DNA from: Bacillota bacterium
Lineage (GTDB): Bacteria > Bacillota > Clostridia > Peptostreptococcales > Anaerovoracaceae
Reading direction: 5' to 3'
Length of the DNA: 64,000 nucleotides
NCBI GenBank assembly: GCA_019420305.1
Contig: JAHZHL010000020.1
Span: 140,819 to 204,818, forward strand
Positions within the stretch are counted from its first letter, which is position 1. The number at the start of each line of letters is the position of its first letter. Below, piece after piece: positions 36,501-42,435 of this stretch. The notes under the pieces are model-generated. The model did not search any database and was not told the origin of the DNA. It saw only the letters and a program-made list of their open reading frames with translations. Both the position numbers and the translations under genes were made by a program.

Positions 36501-37244
36501 CCGTCCCCGTTTCATGGCGGAAATGGCGGCCTCCGGAGCGGTCGCGTCATAAATCACAGTAAGGGAAGCAGTCTCGGTAGCGACACCGGCCCGGTCAACC
36601 CCTCGTACCAAAAGCGTCTGTTCCCCCTGTTTGGAAAGGTCGATGGAAAACGTACCCGATGGTTTGCCGGAATCTTCCACATCCTTCCACTCGGTCTCGC
36701 CCTCCATCTGATACTGCATTTTGGCGATCTCCGCGCCATTGTCAAACTTCCATTCCACGGTCAGGTTCTTTTCCCGAACCGGATCCGCGTAGACTTCCGG
36801 CGCGGCAAGAGGGTTCTGAATCTGTACGTCATAGCTTCCCGTTCCCGTCAGGCCCGAAGAGTCTTTCACCTCCGCTTTGAGCCGGTAGGCGCCGTTTGGA
36901 TTCTCTGTGGTATCCCATTCCACATTGGCGGCCTGCCGCAGATCCGTCCGCAGAGTCCGGACGTACTCTTCCTGTTCCTGTGTCTTCCCGTCTTTCGTTT
37001 CGGTCACGATCCGGTACAGCTTCAGGCTGGCGTCTTTCAGCGGGCTTCCCGTTCCATCCAGCTCCGCCTGAATGGTCACCACGTCTTTCACGTCCGTAAT
37101 CGCGTTTCCGGTACTGTGGGAAAGCACCTGAATCGTCGCGGTGGGATCCGTATTGTCCCGGTTGTATGCCATGGTTTTTACCGCGCTGTTTCCCGCTGTA
37201 TCCTTAGCTCGCAACCCATACTGCGGGCAAACATTACTGCCCAA
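30546..37244 (-). CDS. Large Rhs polymorphic-toxin protein with AHH-type nuclease tip, 5' truncated
   Basis: A 2232-codon open frame. Residues about 10-330 contain Ig-like segments (LRAKDTAGNSA, GVDRAG, EVTDRAGNRSE). About 620-760 hold the Rhs N-terminal region, with LTRTYNSQSSQKSAFGLGW, followed by dozens of YD repeats. The Rhs core ends near residue 2061 at YVDPSGH. The last 171 residues form a tip with a hydrophobic stretch and the motif EDHHIVAKHH...NRIRL...LHKRLHRKVYF, matching AHH nucleases of the HNH/Endo VII superfamily. No signal peptide exists. The frame starts at a TTG lying inside hairpin-element copy 3, without a ribosome site, so the true 5' end is missing. The gene may be silent or expressed by readthrough. 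Presumed immunity gene is 30 bp downstream. Confidence 0.88.
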   Translation of the reverse strand: MGSNVCPQYGLRAKDTAGNSAVKTMAYNRDNTDPTATIQVLSHSTGNAITDVKDVVTIQAELDGTGSPLKDASLKLYRIVTETKDGKTQEQEEYVRTLRTDLRQAANVEWDTTENPNGAYRLKAEVKDSSGLTGTGSYDVQIQNPLAAPEVYADPVREKNLTVEWKFDNGAEIAKMQYQMEGETEWKDVEDSGKPSGTFSIDLSKQGEQTLLVRGVDRAGVATETASLTVIYDATAPEAAISAMKRGRIVGTAKDAWLKGWTLSWKKASAGEDAWKEFKKGTRAVTEGELGILDLTGAEFAEGTDYQVKLEVTDRAGNRSEATHTFQKDSQEAYIRILPASLTIKRPFWEQDSQSPTFTLSADTKKLELTAKESMDLSKGTTTWYVDNQKTEGENTCLNRDFSAYQDEKAHRILAIHQDGDGELSYSRDVRENDLQKNVSFGETAATGMEQTVKVDQDTVSIRLQASQPGASYEVKAEDGSYQTAMPGKTIRVADLLPEAAYANTFTIRVSLEAEAVMQPVVLELDTIEEESFTVSSLYNYLPQSGSMKHQLNDRAYLYWDNLLPEGDDSLSYNIYHSTEKDFTPSRKTLAAEHVKAGYYSEINVNYGKPFYYRITVVERDANGNVISESAPSELISGKLLDYNEHTKRLGLQDYWQYEEFNNPVGSGSVEKSGGNFVYQQTDAELPNEKLAVDLTRTYNSQSSQKSAFGLGWTHNYDLQLLNVYDEKAESFDNVVFKDSTGSIFRFTRSTDPKKAQTYISQAGEYLTLTEESKTEKVQVPERKVGTAEEDTMRTVEVASQYTMRNKDNLEYRFNGGGQLVYLTEPNGSFLLFEYEGERGLLKKATTNRGLAVEFVYENGDPKDKSTDMLLIKQIKLPDGSKREYQYEKQGEHSLLTEVIATGKDGKSISYIYEYDSAENPNVKTITDAEENSYTLEYTNEKVTEAVYPDQEGLSFVYSDAEEHQTKTEITRFEGTGFLTGGKELSKTSGYYEDSTGYCLKDINANGKETEYVYEDGICIFSSWNTMAYAIGEDGVIRGTETNHREWTDLGERRNETTVVSEDGSTANYTYYADTSDLDIQDLIYHEETLDVDGDVMEEHYYEYDEWGNEIEDYDAFEDVTIVSDYYEDEEDEEFAGELETETEYFGDPEAGEEIRTTSYTYAYDSEGNKTETETEICGSRKTETVTTYDAMGQETSVVSRSGAASKTLGAADVDSSVTTEYDSFGRAVKETSVEGAVTTVTENTYDDNGTLLSETVTTSDGSQTRTTVTTYTYDKRNRQATRTVNDNGKIQVFTTSYGYESVLIHASDGTGTRLVENAYRTEERDQEGDLLSQTYQDGAGNTIRAKENGLYTDTLYDAYGTELGTYEAGKQADAEDGLLTLKVPDKNGNILATVQKPAFQDGAWRIAEDSIVTTATYDSSGKETSNTDAMGNTTKYGYDSKGELNLVTVPEGGKTAFDTKEVYVNGELRTSVKTTDAKENLSETVTNEEGQELEITDHYKKDGEDQSIQSLYTYDEKGRLSEKKEAKGNSVTYEYDISDRVAKVQYYETVDGAKTQTLETAYTYDVNGNVTRMCDYEVKDGVRTLYRTTVYAYDPQNRLTSMAEWDGGELPTQEQIAQKKISYTYDTEGKVTGVDYAFAKDGITGLTYTYDNDDYLKTITAKGGLLGKKLREYVYDDFGRVTKMKDYYGFAEGGSDHILREYTYDDFGRVTKMTYTDSKDGEVKESYGYTYDKNSNILQERIISHYAAADGKELDCTKNYTYDKNGRLTKAEVIDHTEGGAGSGTTEYTYDLAGNRDKELTPEGLLLDYHYNGLNQLFLIETEEQDDTGEWQVRATETYTYDRNGNQTGKTSSASGETVTMNYDAANRLTDYEKEKDGATLLNQKNRYNGEGQRIRKEETKGTESSVRNYYYQDGKVLYTTDGENQRDSFNLLGREDNVIATARGTGSSEAWYLYNKDTRGSTSSLIDDGGTAAAAYEYDAFGNTDIRIGTEFDNEICYTGQVYDKETRLYYYNARFYDPEDGRFLTQDTYRGENMEPDTLHLYAYCANNPVNYVDPSGHAALPIVMYGTTIFLVTICYYTTTKDFQKSWQSAVDSIQRKYKSVSRSTKNSWKKLCKGVMASFARVKKKPKYKSNTEDHHIVAKHHRSAQAARNYYVNKTDHEIDDSRNRIRLKTGLHKRLHRKVYFALVNDRLKNAYKKGKNKDEKTEKVDSAVGRLKAALKALNAKAPF

Positions 37245-37505
37245 AACAGGGTGCTGTTTGCCCGTGACTGCTGGCAGGAAGACCTGGAGGCAAACATTGG
37301 TGTAAACACAGGTGGGTTGTTTGCCCGGAGACTTAAAATCTCCCTCTTTTCTCCGCGAAATTCACCTTATTGGAAGCAAGCGGGCAAACAAGTCGCGAAA
37401 AAAACAGGGGATGTTTGCCCGCAGAGCATCTTCAGACGACTTCCGGGCAAACAGCACCGGGAGAAAAGGCAGGATGTTTGCCCGCACCTTCTTCATCAAA
37501 TATAA
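37212..37505. repeat. Four-hairpin GGGCAAACA element, copy 3, at the 5' edge of the Rhs gene
   Basis: The third copy. The first stem is CGGGCAAACA/TGTTTGCCCG (37224-37233/37255-37264), then hairpins near 37289-37297/37318-37326, 37379-37390/37411-37421 and 37444-37453/37475-37484. It starts about 45 bp after the stop of the immunity-like gene at 37550, the same arrangement as copy 1. Its other border falls inside the Rhs frame, where Ig-like coding (YGLRAKDTAGN) begins abruptly. No coding role of its own. Confidence 0.88.
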
Positions 37506-37549
37506 TCCCTGGGATTTTTTCAAAATCAGGACATTATACATTTATTTTT

Positions 37550-38023
37550 CTAATCCTCCCTCGATCCTTCCAGGATCTTCAACCGGAATACCAGATCGTC
37601 AAAGTCATCATCCCAGTCTCTATCATTACAATGATAAATATATTCATTTTTCCCTACCGTTTCTTTTATCATTGCCCCATTGTTGACCCAGGATTCCTGA
37701 CAGCCTTCCCACTCCCAGCTATTATATATCAGCAAGATTCCATTTTTGCTCTCCCCCTTTATTAGGATTGCTCCCTCGTTTAATTCAGTCCATAATTCCT
37801 GCCAGAAAATATGCTTTGGCCCAATCAATCCATCCCCTGCATCAATTTTTCCTTTTGTCCGAACGCTAATTCCCTGTCTCCATTGAGAGTCCACAGAAAT
37901 CAACTCGATCTCCGCTTTAAAATGCTTATCAATTTTTACTCTATCCGCCCGGATTAATTCTTGTCCCTTATATTTAACGGGCTTTCCTTCCGCTTCATCT
38001 AGTAATTCTGACAGATCTATCAT
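37550..38023 (-). CDS. Immunity-like protein paired with LHH toxin tail (paralogue 2)
   Basis: A 157-residue acidic protein with the same conserved blocks as its paralogues: WRQGI near 57, FWQELW, NNGAMIKETVGKNEYIYHCN and the DDFDDLVFRLKILEG tail. It begins two bases after the TAA of the LHH tail upstream, with GGAGG in the overlap, so toxin tail and immunity are coupled. The middle part differs clearly from the other two copies, as expected when immunity tracks toxin variation. Hairpin element copy 3 follows. Confidence 0.7.
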   Translation of the reverse strand: MIDLSELLDEAEGKPVKYKGQELIRADRVKIDKHFKAEIELISVDSQWRQGISVRTKGKIDAGDGLIGPKHIFWQELWTELNEGAILIKGESKNGILLIYNSWEWEGCQESWVNNGAMIKETVGKNEYIYHCNDRDWDDDFDDLVFRLKILEGSRED

Positions 38024-38025
38024 TT

Positions 38026-38235
38026 TTACCTCCTTACATGTCTATAGCGATCAATCTGCGCATGCTCGTCCGGCCACACTTCTTTTAAATTTCGCTTCGC
38101 ATTGCTCCCGCCTTTTCTGCGTGGTATTTTATGGTGTAATTCCATAGATTCCCATTTCCCAGTTTCTTCATTGTATCTCTGCGGAGCCTTTCCCTGCTTC
38201 ATTCTTTTCAAATTTCGTTTTGAATAGCCCTCCTT
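38026..38235 (-). pseudogene. LHH-nuclease toxin tail without delivery region (copy 2)
   Basis: An open frame of about 70 codons, KKEGYSKRNLKRMKQGKAPQRY to RHVRR. It carries the LHH signature MELHHKIPRRKGGS and LKEVWPDEHAQID. An in-frame ATG exists at 38211 (MKRMKQGKA... after one Lys-Arg), but no good ribosome site is seen. The upstream sequence is a terminator and the end of another cassette. It is best read as a tip cassette that would become active only when joined to an Rhs core; alternatively it is dead. Confidence 0.7.
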
Positions 38236-38243
38236 TTTAGATG

Positions 38244-38293
38244 GAAAAGGGCAGCTACGCCTTTCTCAACATATAGCTGCGCAGCCACCCTCT
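38244..38293 (-). terminator. Terminator after LHH immunity gene (38302)
   Basis: On the minus strand AGGGtgGCTGCGC pairs with GCGtAGCtgCCCT across an 18-base loop and is followed by TTTT. A near-copy with the same loop (TGTTGAGAAAG) lies at 39207-39257. Confidence 0.65.
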
Positions 38294-38301
38294 CCGCTTT
38301 C

Positions 38302-38778
38302 CTAATCCTCCCTCGATCCTTCCAGGATCTTCAACCGGAATACCAGATCGTCAAAGTCATCGTCAAATTCTCCATCATTACAATGGTAAATGTATTCATT
38401 CTTGTCTACTTCTTTTTTTATCATGGCTGCATTTGACATCCCACATTGCATCTGACCATCTCCAAGATCCCAACAATTTGATATCCACAATAATCCATTT
38501 TCGGAGACACCTTTTATTTCATAATACTGTTCTATGTCCTTTTCCCAAAGTTCTTCCCAAAAAATATGTTCTTTTCCTTCTCCAAAATCTGATTTTAATG
38601 TCCCTTTCGTGGCAATTCTAATTCCCTGTCTCCAATCTGAATTTGTAGAGAGAATGCCTATTTTTACTCTGAAATAATTCTTCACATGCAATTCATCTTC
38701 TAGTAACAAAACCTTTCCTTTATAAACAATTTGCGCATTACTATTTTCGAAAAATAAATCTTCAAAACAACAAGTCAT
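38302..38778 (-). CDS. Immunity-like protein paired with LHH toxin tail (paralogue 3)
   Basis: A 158-residue acidic protein with the family blocks WRQGIRIATKG, FWEELWEKD, NAAMIKKEVDKNEYIYHCND and DDFDDLVFRLKILEGSRED. It starts 4 bp after the stop of the LHH tail at 38783. The N-terminal third (CCFEDLFFENSNAQIVYKG) differs from the other copies. The C-terminal 35 residues are nearly identical, and the DNA there is also nearly identical, which provides recombination homology. It ends in a hairpin terminator. Immunity role inferred from position. Confidence 0.7.
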   Translation of the reverse strand: MTCCFEDLFFENSNAQIVYKGKVLLLEDELHVKNYFRVKIGILSTNSDWRQGIRIATKGTLKSDFGEGKEHIFWEELWEKDIEQYYEIKGVSENGLLWISNCWDLGDGQMQCGMSNAAMIKKEVDKNEYIYHCNDGEFDDDFDDLVFRLKILEGSRED

Positions 38779-38782
38779 TTTA

Positions 38783-39205
38783 TTATCTCCCCTTTAATCT
38801 TCTGAAATTATCTATCTCAGAATGTTCATCAGACCACACTTCTTTTAAATTTTGCTTCGCATCGCTCCCGCCTTTTCTGCGTGGTATCTTATGATGAAGT
38901 TCTTTAGACTCCAACTTTCCATTTCTATATCTTTGCGGAGCCTTTCCCTGCTTCATTCTTTTCAAGTTTCGTTTTGAATAACCTTTAGGATTATTCGCTG
39001 CCTGATTTTTCCAATACCGACTCCTTACCGTAGACCAGGCAGGTTTCTTCCCTTTACTGGTTTTCTTTGTAATAGAGTCTCCTACGTTCCACCCTTTTCT
39101 CCTCTTCTTCGGAGCTGATACCTTTTTCTTAACAACCCGCTTCTGGGAAGCTTTTAGTCTGCTCGGCTTATAGCTGCGGGGGCCATCATACTCTTTCTTT
39201 TTGGT
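38783..39205 (-). pseudogene. LHH-nuclease toxin tail, longest copy
   Basis: An open frame of about 140 codons begins just after an in-frame TAA (39206-39208) with no start codon: TKKKEYDGPRSYKPSRL, then KKRRKGWNVGDSITKKTSK, PAWSTVRSRYWKNQAAN and the LHH nuclease motif ELHHKIPRRKGG with LKEVWSDEHSEID. The Lys/Arg-rich part resembles the linker between an Rhs DPSGH junction and a nuclease. The Rhs core itself is absent. It is the most complete of the three tails and likely a displaced tip cassette. Confidence 0.7.
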
Positions 39206-39206
39206 T

Positions 39207-39257
39207 TAAAAAGGACAGCTGCGCCTTTCTCAACATGCAATCGCGCAGCTACCCTTT
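39207..39257 (-). terminator. Terminator after an immunity-gene remnant
   Basis: On the minus strand AAGGGTAGCTGCGC pairs with GCGCAGCTgtCCTT, followed by TTTTT. The loop shares TGTTGAGAAAG with the hairpin at 38244. Confidence 0.75.
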
Positions 39258-39318
39258 CAGCCTTCCTTTGTCTCTTCCAGGAGCTTTAGCCGGAATATCC
39301 GATCGTCAAAGTCATTTC
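39257..39318 (-). pseudogene. Tail remnant of another LHH-module immunity gene
   Basis: Nineteen codons DFDDRIFRLKLLEETKEG and a stop match the conserved tail of the immunity paralogues. The DNA runs straight into the end of the HEAT-like gene at 39312, so the junction marks another cassette joint. Confidence 0.7.
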
Positions 39319-39806
39319 AAGTGATCAATCAAATCTTCTTTCACTTCCTCCATAATAGATAACCTATTCGAATATTGCTGAATCTTTTCCTGTAGCACAA
39401 CCAACAATTGAACAATATTGGGATTCTCCAACTGTTCACTTTTCTTTTTAATCAGCTCACAAACTTCCTTCTGCACTTCATAATTTCCCTGATACAGAAG
39501 GGGCGCGACTTCTAAAATCTGCTCAGTCGTAAGGCGCAAATTAGCTAAACAGTGAATCAGAGTTCCCCTTTTATTTTTCAGTTCCTCTTTTGAAATCAAA
39601 CTCAAAAGAGTTGGTACTGCCATATCACATCCTATGTCACTCAATAGTAATGCAATTCGATTTCTTAGTATAGAATCATCTGTAGTTTCCAAAGTAGTTA
39701 TCAAATCAGAAAGATTCTCTTCATTGATGCTTTCTAACTTTATTTTTGTCAAAATCTCTTCAAACGTTGTTTGTTTTAATACCTCAATGATTTTTTTACT
39801 TTCCAT
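39312..39806 (-). CDS. HEAT-repeat-like protein, possible immunity protein
   Basis: A 164-residue all-helical protein with HEAT-like helix pairs, for example ILRNRIALLLSDIGCDMAVP and GTLIHCLANLRLTTEQILEVA, followed by further helices (EVQKEVCELIKKKSEQL). HEAT-type proteins occur as immunity proteins in polymorphic-toxin loci, and this one is the first gene of the island. No toxin precedes it. Its stop overlaps the remnant of an LHH-type immunity tail. Function is inferred only from fold type and place. Confidence 0.6.
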   Translation of the reverse strand: MESKKIIEVLKQTTFEEILTKIKLESINEENLSDLITTLETTDDSILRNRIALLLSDIGCDMAVPTLLSLISKEELKNKRGTLIHCLANLRLTTEQILEVAPLLYQGNYEVQKEVCELIKKKSEQLENPNIVQLLVVLQEKIQQYSNRLSIMEEVKEDLIDHLK

Positions 39807-39852
39807 TACAAAGATATACTCCTTTGCTCTTTTAATAGATATATAAAATATT

Positions 39853-39878
39853 CCGCAGCCACTCTGCGGCGTTTTTTT
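39853..39878 (+). terminator. Terminator-like hairpin, plus orientation
   Basis: CCGCAG/CTGCGG with a five-base loop is followed by a run of seven T on the plus strand. No plus-strand gene precedes it, so it may be a relic or insulate the island. Otherwise the 39807-40034 stretch is AT-rich with nothing recognisable. Confidence 0.5.
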
Positions 39879-40034
39879 CTATGAAACAGATTGTATCGCA
39901 ATTTCGGGTTTGCTTCACATTCACTTCATAAATTCTTTTCGCTTTCTTCATATTTATATTATCTGATAATTCCATTAATTTTGCAACCCTAAAGGATTAT
40001 GTTTTTTATGTTTATTTTCCCATTCCCCACGCAC

Positions 40035-40065
40035 AAAAAAAGACATCTTCTGCGATGTCTTTTTT
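40035..40065 (-). terminator. Terminator of the coaD-associated operon
   Basis: AAAAAAGACATC and GATGTCTTTTTT form a strong hairpin with runs on both sides. It follows the coiled-coil gene at 40104 on the minus strand. Confidence 0.88.
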
Positions 40066-40103
40066 CTCTATCTTTATTCGTTTTACGCTTTCACGATTTC
40101 TGC

Positions 40104-40679
40104 TCAGTCACGTTCCGAATCCGGATGCTCCTCATTTTCCGACGGCAGGATCTCATCCTGACCGTTTTCGGTACGGTAGGCCATTTCTTTGATTTCTTCC
40201 CGGTTGCTGGAAAGCGTCTCATTGATATCGTTGAAGGTCTTTTCGATCGATCCGAACATATCTCCGAAATAAAGCGCGTTCAGATGATCCATCTTTTCCT
40301 GGAAGTTGAACAGAATGCTGTCCACATAATCATAGGTACTCATCTTAAGCTGCTTTGCGGTTTCCTCGGTTACCCGCATCAGCTCGTCCGCTCTCAGCTT
40401 TGCCTTAACGGTGATATCGTCATTTTCCACCAGGGCTTCCGCCTGCCGCTTGGCGTCGGCAATAACCGCCTCATATTCCTTCTTCGCTTCCGCGATAATC
40501 CGTTCTCTCTCGTTTTTAATCCACTGAGCCTGCTGAATTTCATCCGGCAGCTCCAGCCGGATTTCCCTTACGATTTCCAAAAGTTCCTGCGCATCGACCA
40601 TAATTTTTCCTGTCAGCGGAAATCCCGACGCGGTATCTACGATTTCTTCAATTTCTTCTAACAGATCTAATACCTTCAT
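40104..40679 (-). CDS. Coiled-coil protein associated with coaD
   Basis: A 191-residue soluble protein with a long helical, charged middle (about 55-110, NERERIIAEAKKEYEAVIADA) that should form a coiled coil, resembling the b-subunit of ATP synthase only in composition. Proteins of this size next to coaD are common in Clostridia and are usually labelled ATPase or hypothetical; some resemble DivIVA-type scaffold helices. Function is unknown. It lies 11 bp after coaD and ends in a strong terminator. Confidence 0.75.
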   Translation of the reverse strand: MKVLDLLEEIEEIVDTASGFPLTGKIMVDAQELLEIVREIRLELPDEIQQAQWIKNERERIIAEAKKEYEAVIADAKRQAEALVENDDITVKAKLRADELMRVTEETAKQLKMSTYDYVDSILFNFQEKMDHLNALYFGDMFGSIEKTFNDINETLSSNREEIKEMAYRTENGQDEILPSENEEHPDSERD

Positions 40680-40690
40680 TCTGTCCTCCC

Positions 40691-41176
40691 CTAAACCTTT
40701 CTTTTCTTATCCATATATTCCAAAATGATTTCCGGAATCAGTCCGTCCACGCATCCGTTCAAAGAATGTACCTCTTTAATCATACTGGAGCTGATAAACG
40801 AATAATTGGGATTCGTCATTAAAAAGATCGTTTCCACATTATCCCGGTAAAGTCTCGCGTTCATCTGCGCCATCTGGATCTCGTATTCAAAATCCGTAGT
40901 AGCACGAAGGCCTCTGACTACTACATCAAACTTGTTTTCATTTACATAGTCCGCTAAAAGCCCGGAGAAATGATCCACTTCCACATTGGGAAGATCCTTC
41001 GTCGCCTCGCGGATCATCTCTTCCCGTTCCTCCAGTGTAAACATGGATTTCTTGGAAGGATTGAAGATCACTCCGATCACCAGTTTGTCGTACAGCTTTG
41101 ACGCTCTTGTAATAATATCCATATGTCCGTTTGTCAGTGGGTCAAACGAGCCTGTGTAAATGGCTTTTTGCTTCAT
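40691..41176 (-). CDS. coaD: Pantetheine-phosphate adenylyltransferase
   Basis: A 161-residue CoaD with the nucleotidyltransferase motif GSFDPLTNGH at residues 8-17, the VVRGLRATTDFEYE segment and YSFISSSMIKEV near 125-136. It transfers AMP to 4'-phosphopantetheine in coenzyme A synthesis. It follows rsmD by 66 bp, the usual rsmD-coaD pairing in Firmicutes, and is followed at 11 bp by the coiled-coil gene. GGAGGATAG precedes the ATG. Confidence 0.96.
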   Translation of the reverse strand: MKQKAIYTGSFDPLTNGHMDIITRASKLYDKLVIGVIFNPSKKSMFTLEEREEMIREATKDLPNVEVDHFSGLLADYVNENKFDVVVRGLRATTDFEYEIQMAQMNARLYRDNVETIFLMTNPNYSFISSSMIKEVHSLNGCVDGLIPEIILEYMDKKRKV

Positions 41177-41242
41177 GTCTTCTATCCTCCGCCTGTCTGA
41201 GCCTGTTCTATATCGTATTGTATCACAAGACCCCCGCCGATA

Positions 41243-41785
41243 TCAACCATAGATTGATATTACAACGGTTCCGTACTTTTTTTCTTTGATTTTCTCAAAG
41301 CCTTCCAGTTCCTCCGGAAGCTGCTCTTCCCTTCTGTGTTCCGCTACAATCAATCCGTCCTCTGCCAGGCACCCGTATTCCCGAATCAGTGAAAAACATT
41401 CGGGCAGCAATCCCATCTCATAGGGCGGATCCAGAAAAATCACATCCATCTGCGTCTCCAGCCTGCCCAGAGTCTTCCGGAAATCTCCCGCCAGCACGGT
41501 GGATTTGTCCTGCGCCCTGCAATAAGCGATGTTTTCCTTTATCAGCTTTAAGCTGTCCCGGGAGCTGTCCCCGAACCAGCAGTGCCTGGCGCCTCTGCTC
41601 AGAGCCTCAAGCCCCAGATTTCCGGTTCCGGAAAACAAATCCAGCGCGCGGATTCCAAAGAGTCCTATCTGGCTGTCCAGCATGCTGAACACCGCTTCCT
41701 TTACTTTATCGGTTGTGGGCCGGATTCGCTCATCCACAGGGGTATGAAGCCGCCGCCCCTTATAATCTCCTGCTATAATTCTCAT
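41243..41785 (-). CDS. rsmD: 16S rRNA (guanine(966)-N(2))-methyltransferase RsmD
   Basis: A 180-residue methyltransferase with the RsmD start MRIIAGDYKGRRL, the basic RPTTDKVKEA stretch, the SAM motif DLFSGTGNLGLEAL near 49-62 and the catalytic DPPYE near 119-123. It methylates G966 of 16S rRNA. It heads the rsmD-coaD-coiled-coil unit. Confidence 0.94.
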   Translation of the reverse strand: MRIIAGDYKGRRLHTPVDERIRPTTDKVKEAVFSMLDSQIGLFGIRALDLFSGTGNLGLEALSRGARHCWFGDSSRDSLKLIKENIAYCRAQDKSTVLAGDFRKTLGRLETQMDVIFLDPPYEMGLLPECFSLIREYGCLAEDGLIVAEHRREEQLPEELEGFEKIKEKKYGTVVISIYG

Positions 41786-41839
41786 TGTTCTGTCACCTCT
41801 TAGGGAAGTATTTTATCATATTCTGTAAAGCCTTTCCAC

Positions 41840-41884
41840 AAAAAGAAAGGCATCCACCAAGGAAAGTGTTCCAGTGGATACCCT
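41840..41884 (-). terminator. Terminator after the SASP pair
   Basis: On the minus strand GGTATCCAC and GTGGATGCC pair across a 16-base loop and are followed by TTTCTTTTT. It lies about 40 bp beyond the second SASP gene. Confidence 0.75.
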
Positions 41885-41922
41885 TCAATACATCTCAGAA
41901 TTAACTTATTGACAGCACATGG

Positions 41923-42123
41923 TTATTTTCCGGCCATCTGCTGTTCTGCCATCTCAACCAGCTTCTTTGTCATATAGCCGCCGACATAGCCGTTCTGTCT
42001 CGCGGTCAGGTTGCCCTTATCGGTCTGTTCATAGTCGGACAGTCCCAGCTCGTTTGCGACTTCTGTCTTCAGGTTCTTTAACGCGGGTTTCGCGTTTGTA
42101 TTCATCTTATCCTGTAATGACAT
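41923..42123 (-). CDS. Alpha/beta-type small acid-soluble spore protein (second copy)
   Basis: A 66-residue SASP. It has the two conserved blocks of the family: KTEVANELGL near residues 19-28, which includes the Glu of the GPR protease site, and LTARQNGYVGGYMTKKLVE near 40-58. It saturates spore DNA, protects it from UV and heat, and is an amino acid source at germination. It lies 21 bp after an almost identical copy. A GGGAGGTAAG site precedes the ATG. Confidence 0.96.
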   Translation of the reverse strand: MSLQDKMNTNAKPALKNLKTEVANELGLSDYEQTDKGNLTARQNGYVGGYMTKKLVEMAEQQMAGK

Positions 42124-42144
42124 GCTCTCTTACCTCCCGTGGTG

Positions 42145-42345
42145 TTATTTTCCAGACATCTGCTGTTCTGCCATCTCGACCAGCTTCTTTGTCATATAGC
42201 CGCCGACATAGCCGTTCTGTCTCGCAGTCAGGTTGCCCTTGTCTGTCTGATCATAGTTGGACAGTCCAAGTTCATTGGCAACTTCTGTTTTCAGGTTCTT
42301 CAACGCGGGTTTCGCGTTTGTATTCATTTTATCCTGTAATGACAT
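42145..42345 (-). CDS. Alpha/beta-type small acid-soluble spore protein (first copy)
   Basis: A 66-residue SASP differing from the downstream copy at only a few residues (SNYDQ versus SDYEQ, MSGK versus MAGK). It contains the same TEVANELGL and RQNGYVGGYMTKKLVE blocks. The tandem pair is a recent duplication. GGAGGTGAG precedes the ATG. The 90-bp gap after recG presumably holds a forespore (sigma-G) promoter, but I could not find a convincing one by eye. Confidence 0.96.
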   Translation of the reverse strand: MSLQDKMNTNAKPALKNLKTEVANELGLSNYDQTDKGNLTARQNGYVGGYMTKKLVEMAEQQMSGK

Positions 42346-42435
42346 GTTATCTCACCTCCTGTACGCTATTAATTTAACCTGGGAGAAAGAAAGTATGTCA
42401 TGTAATAATTGCTTTACCTTCCTGCTTTTGGCAAG

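Noticed and set aside
31062..37505. Very long plus-strand open frames antisense to the Rhs gene (852 and 413 codons)
   Set aside because: They mirror the repetitive YD-repeat coding of the Rhs gene. Rhs homology is extensive on the minus strand and no ribosome sites fit the plus frames.
40104..40679. ATP synthase subunit b
   Set aside because: Only the helical, charged composition is shared. It has no N-terminal membrane helix and no other ATP synthase genes are nearby.
42346..42435. Sigma-G promoter for the SASP genes
   Set aside because: CATACTT is present, but no fitting -35 at the right spacing could be found by eye, so it is not listed.
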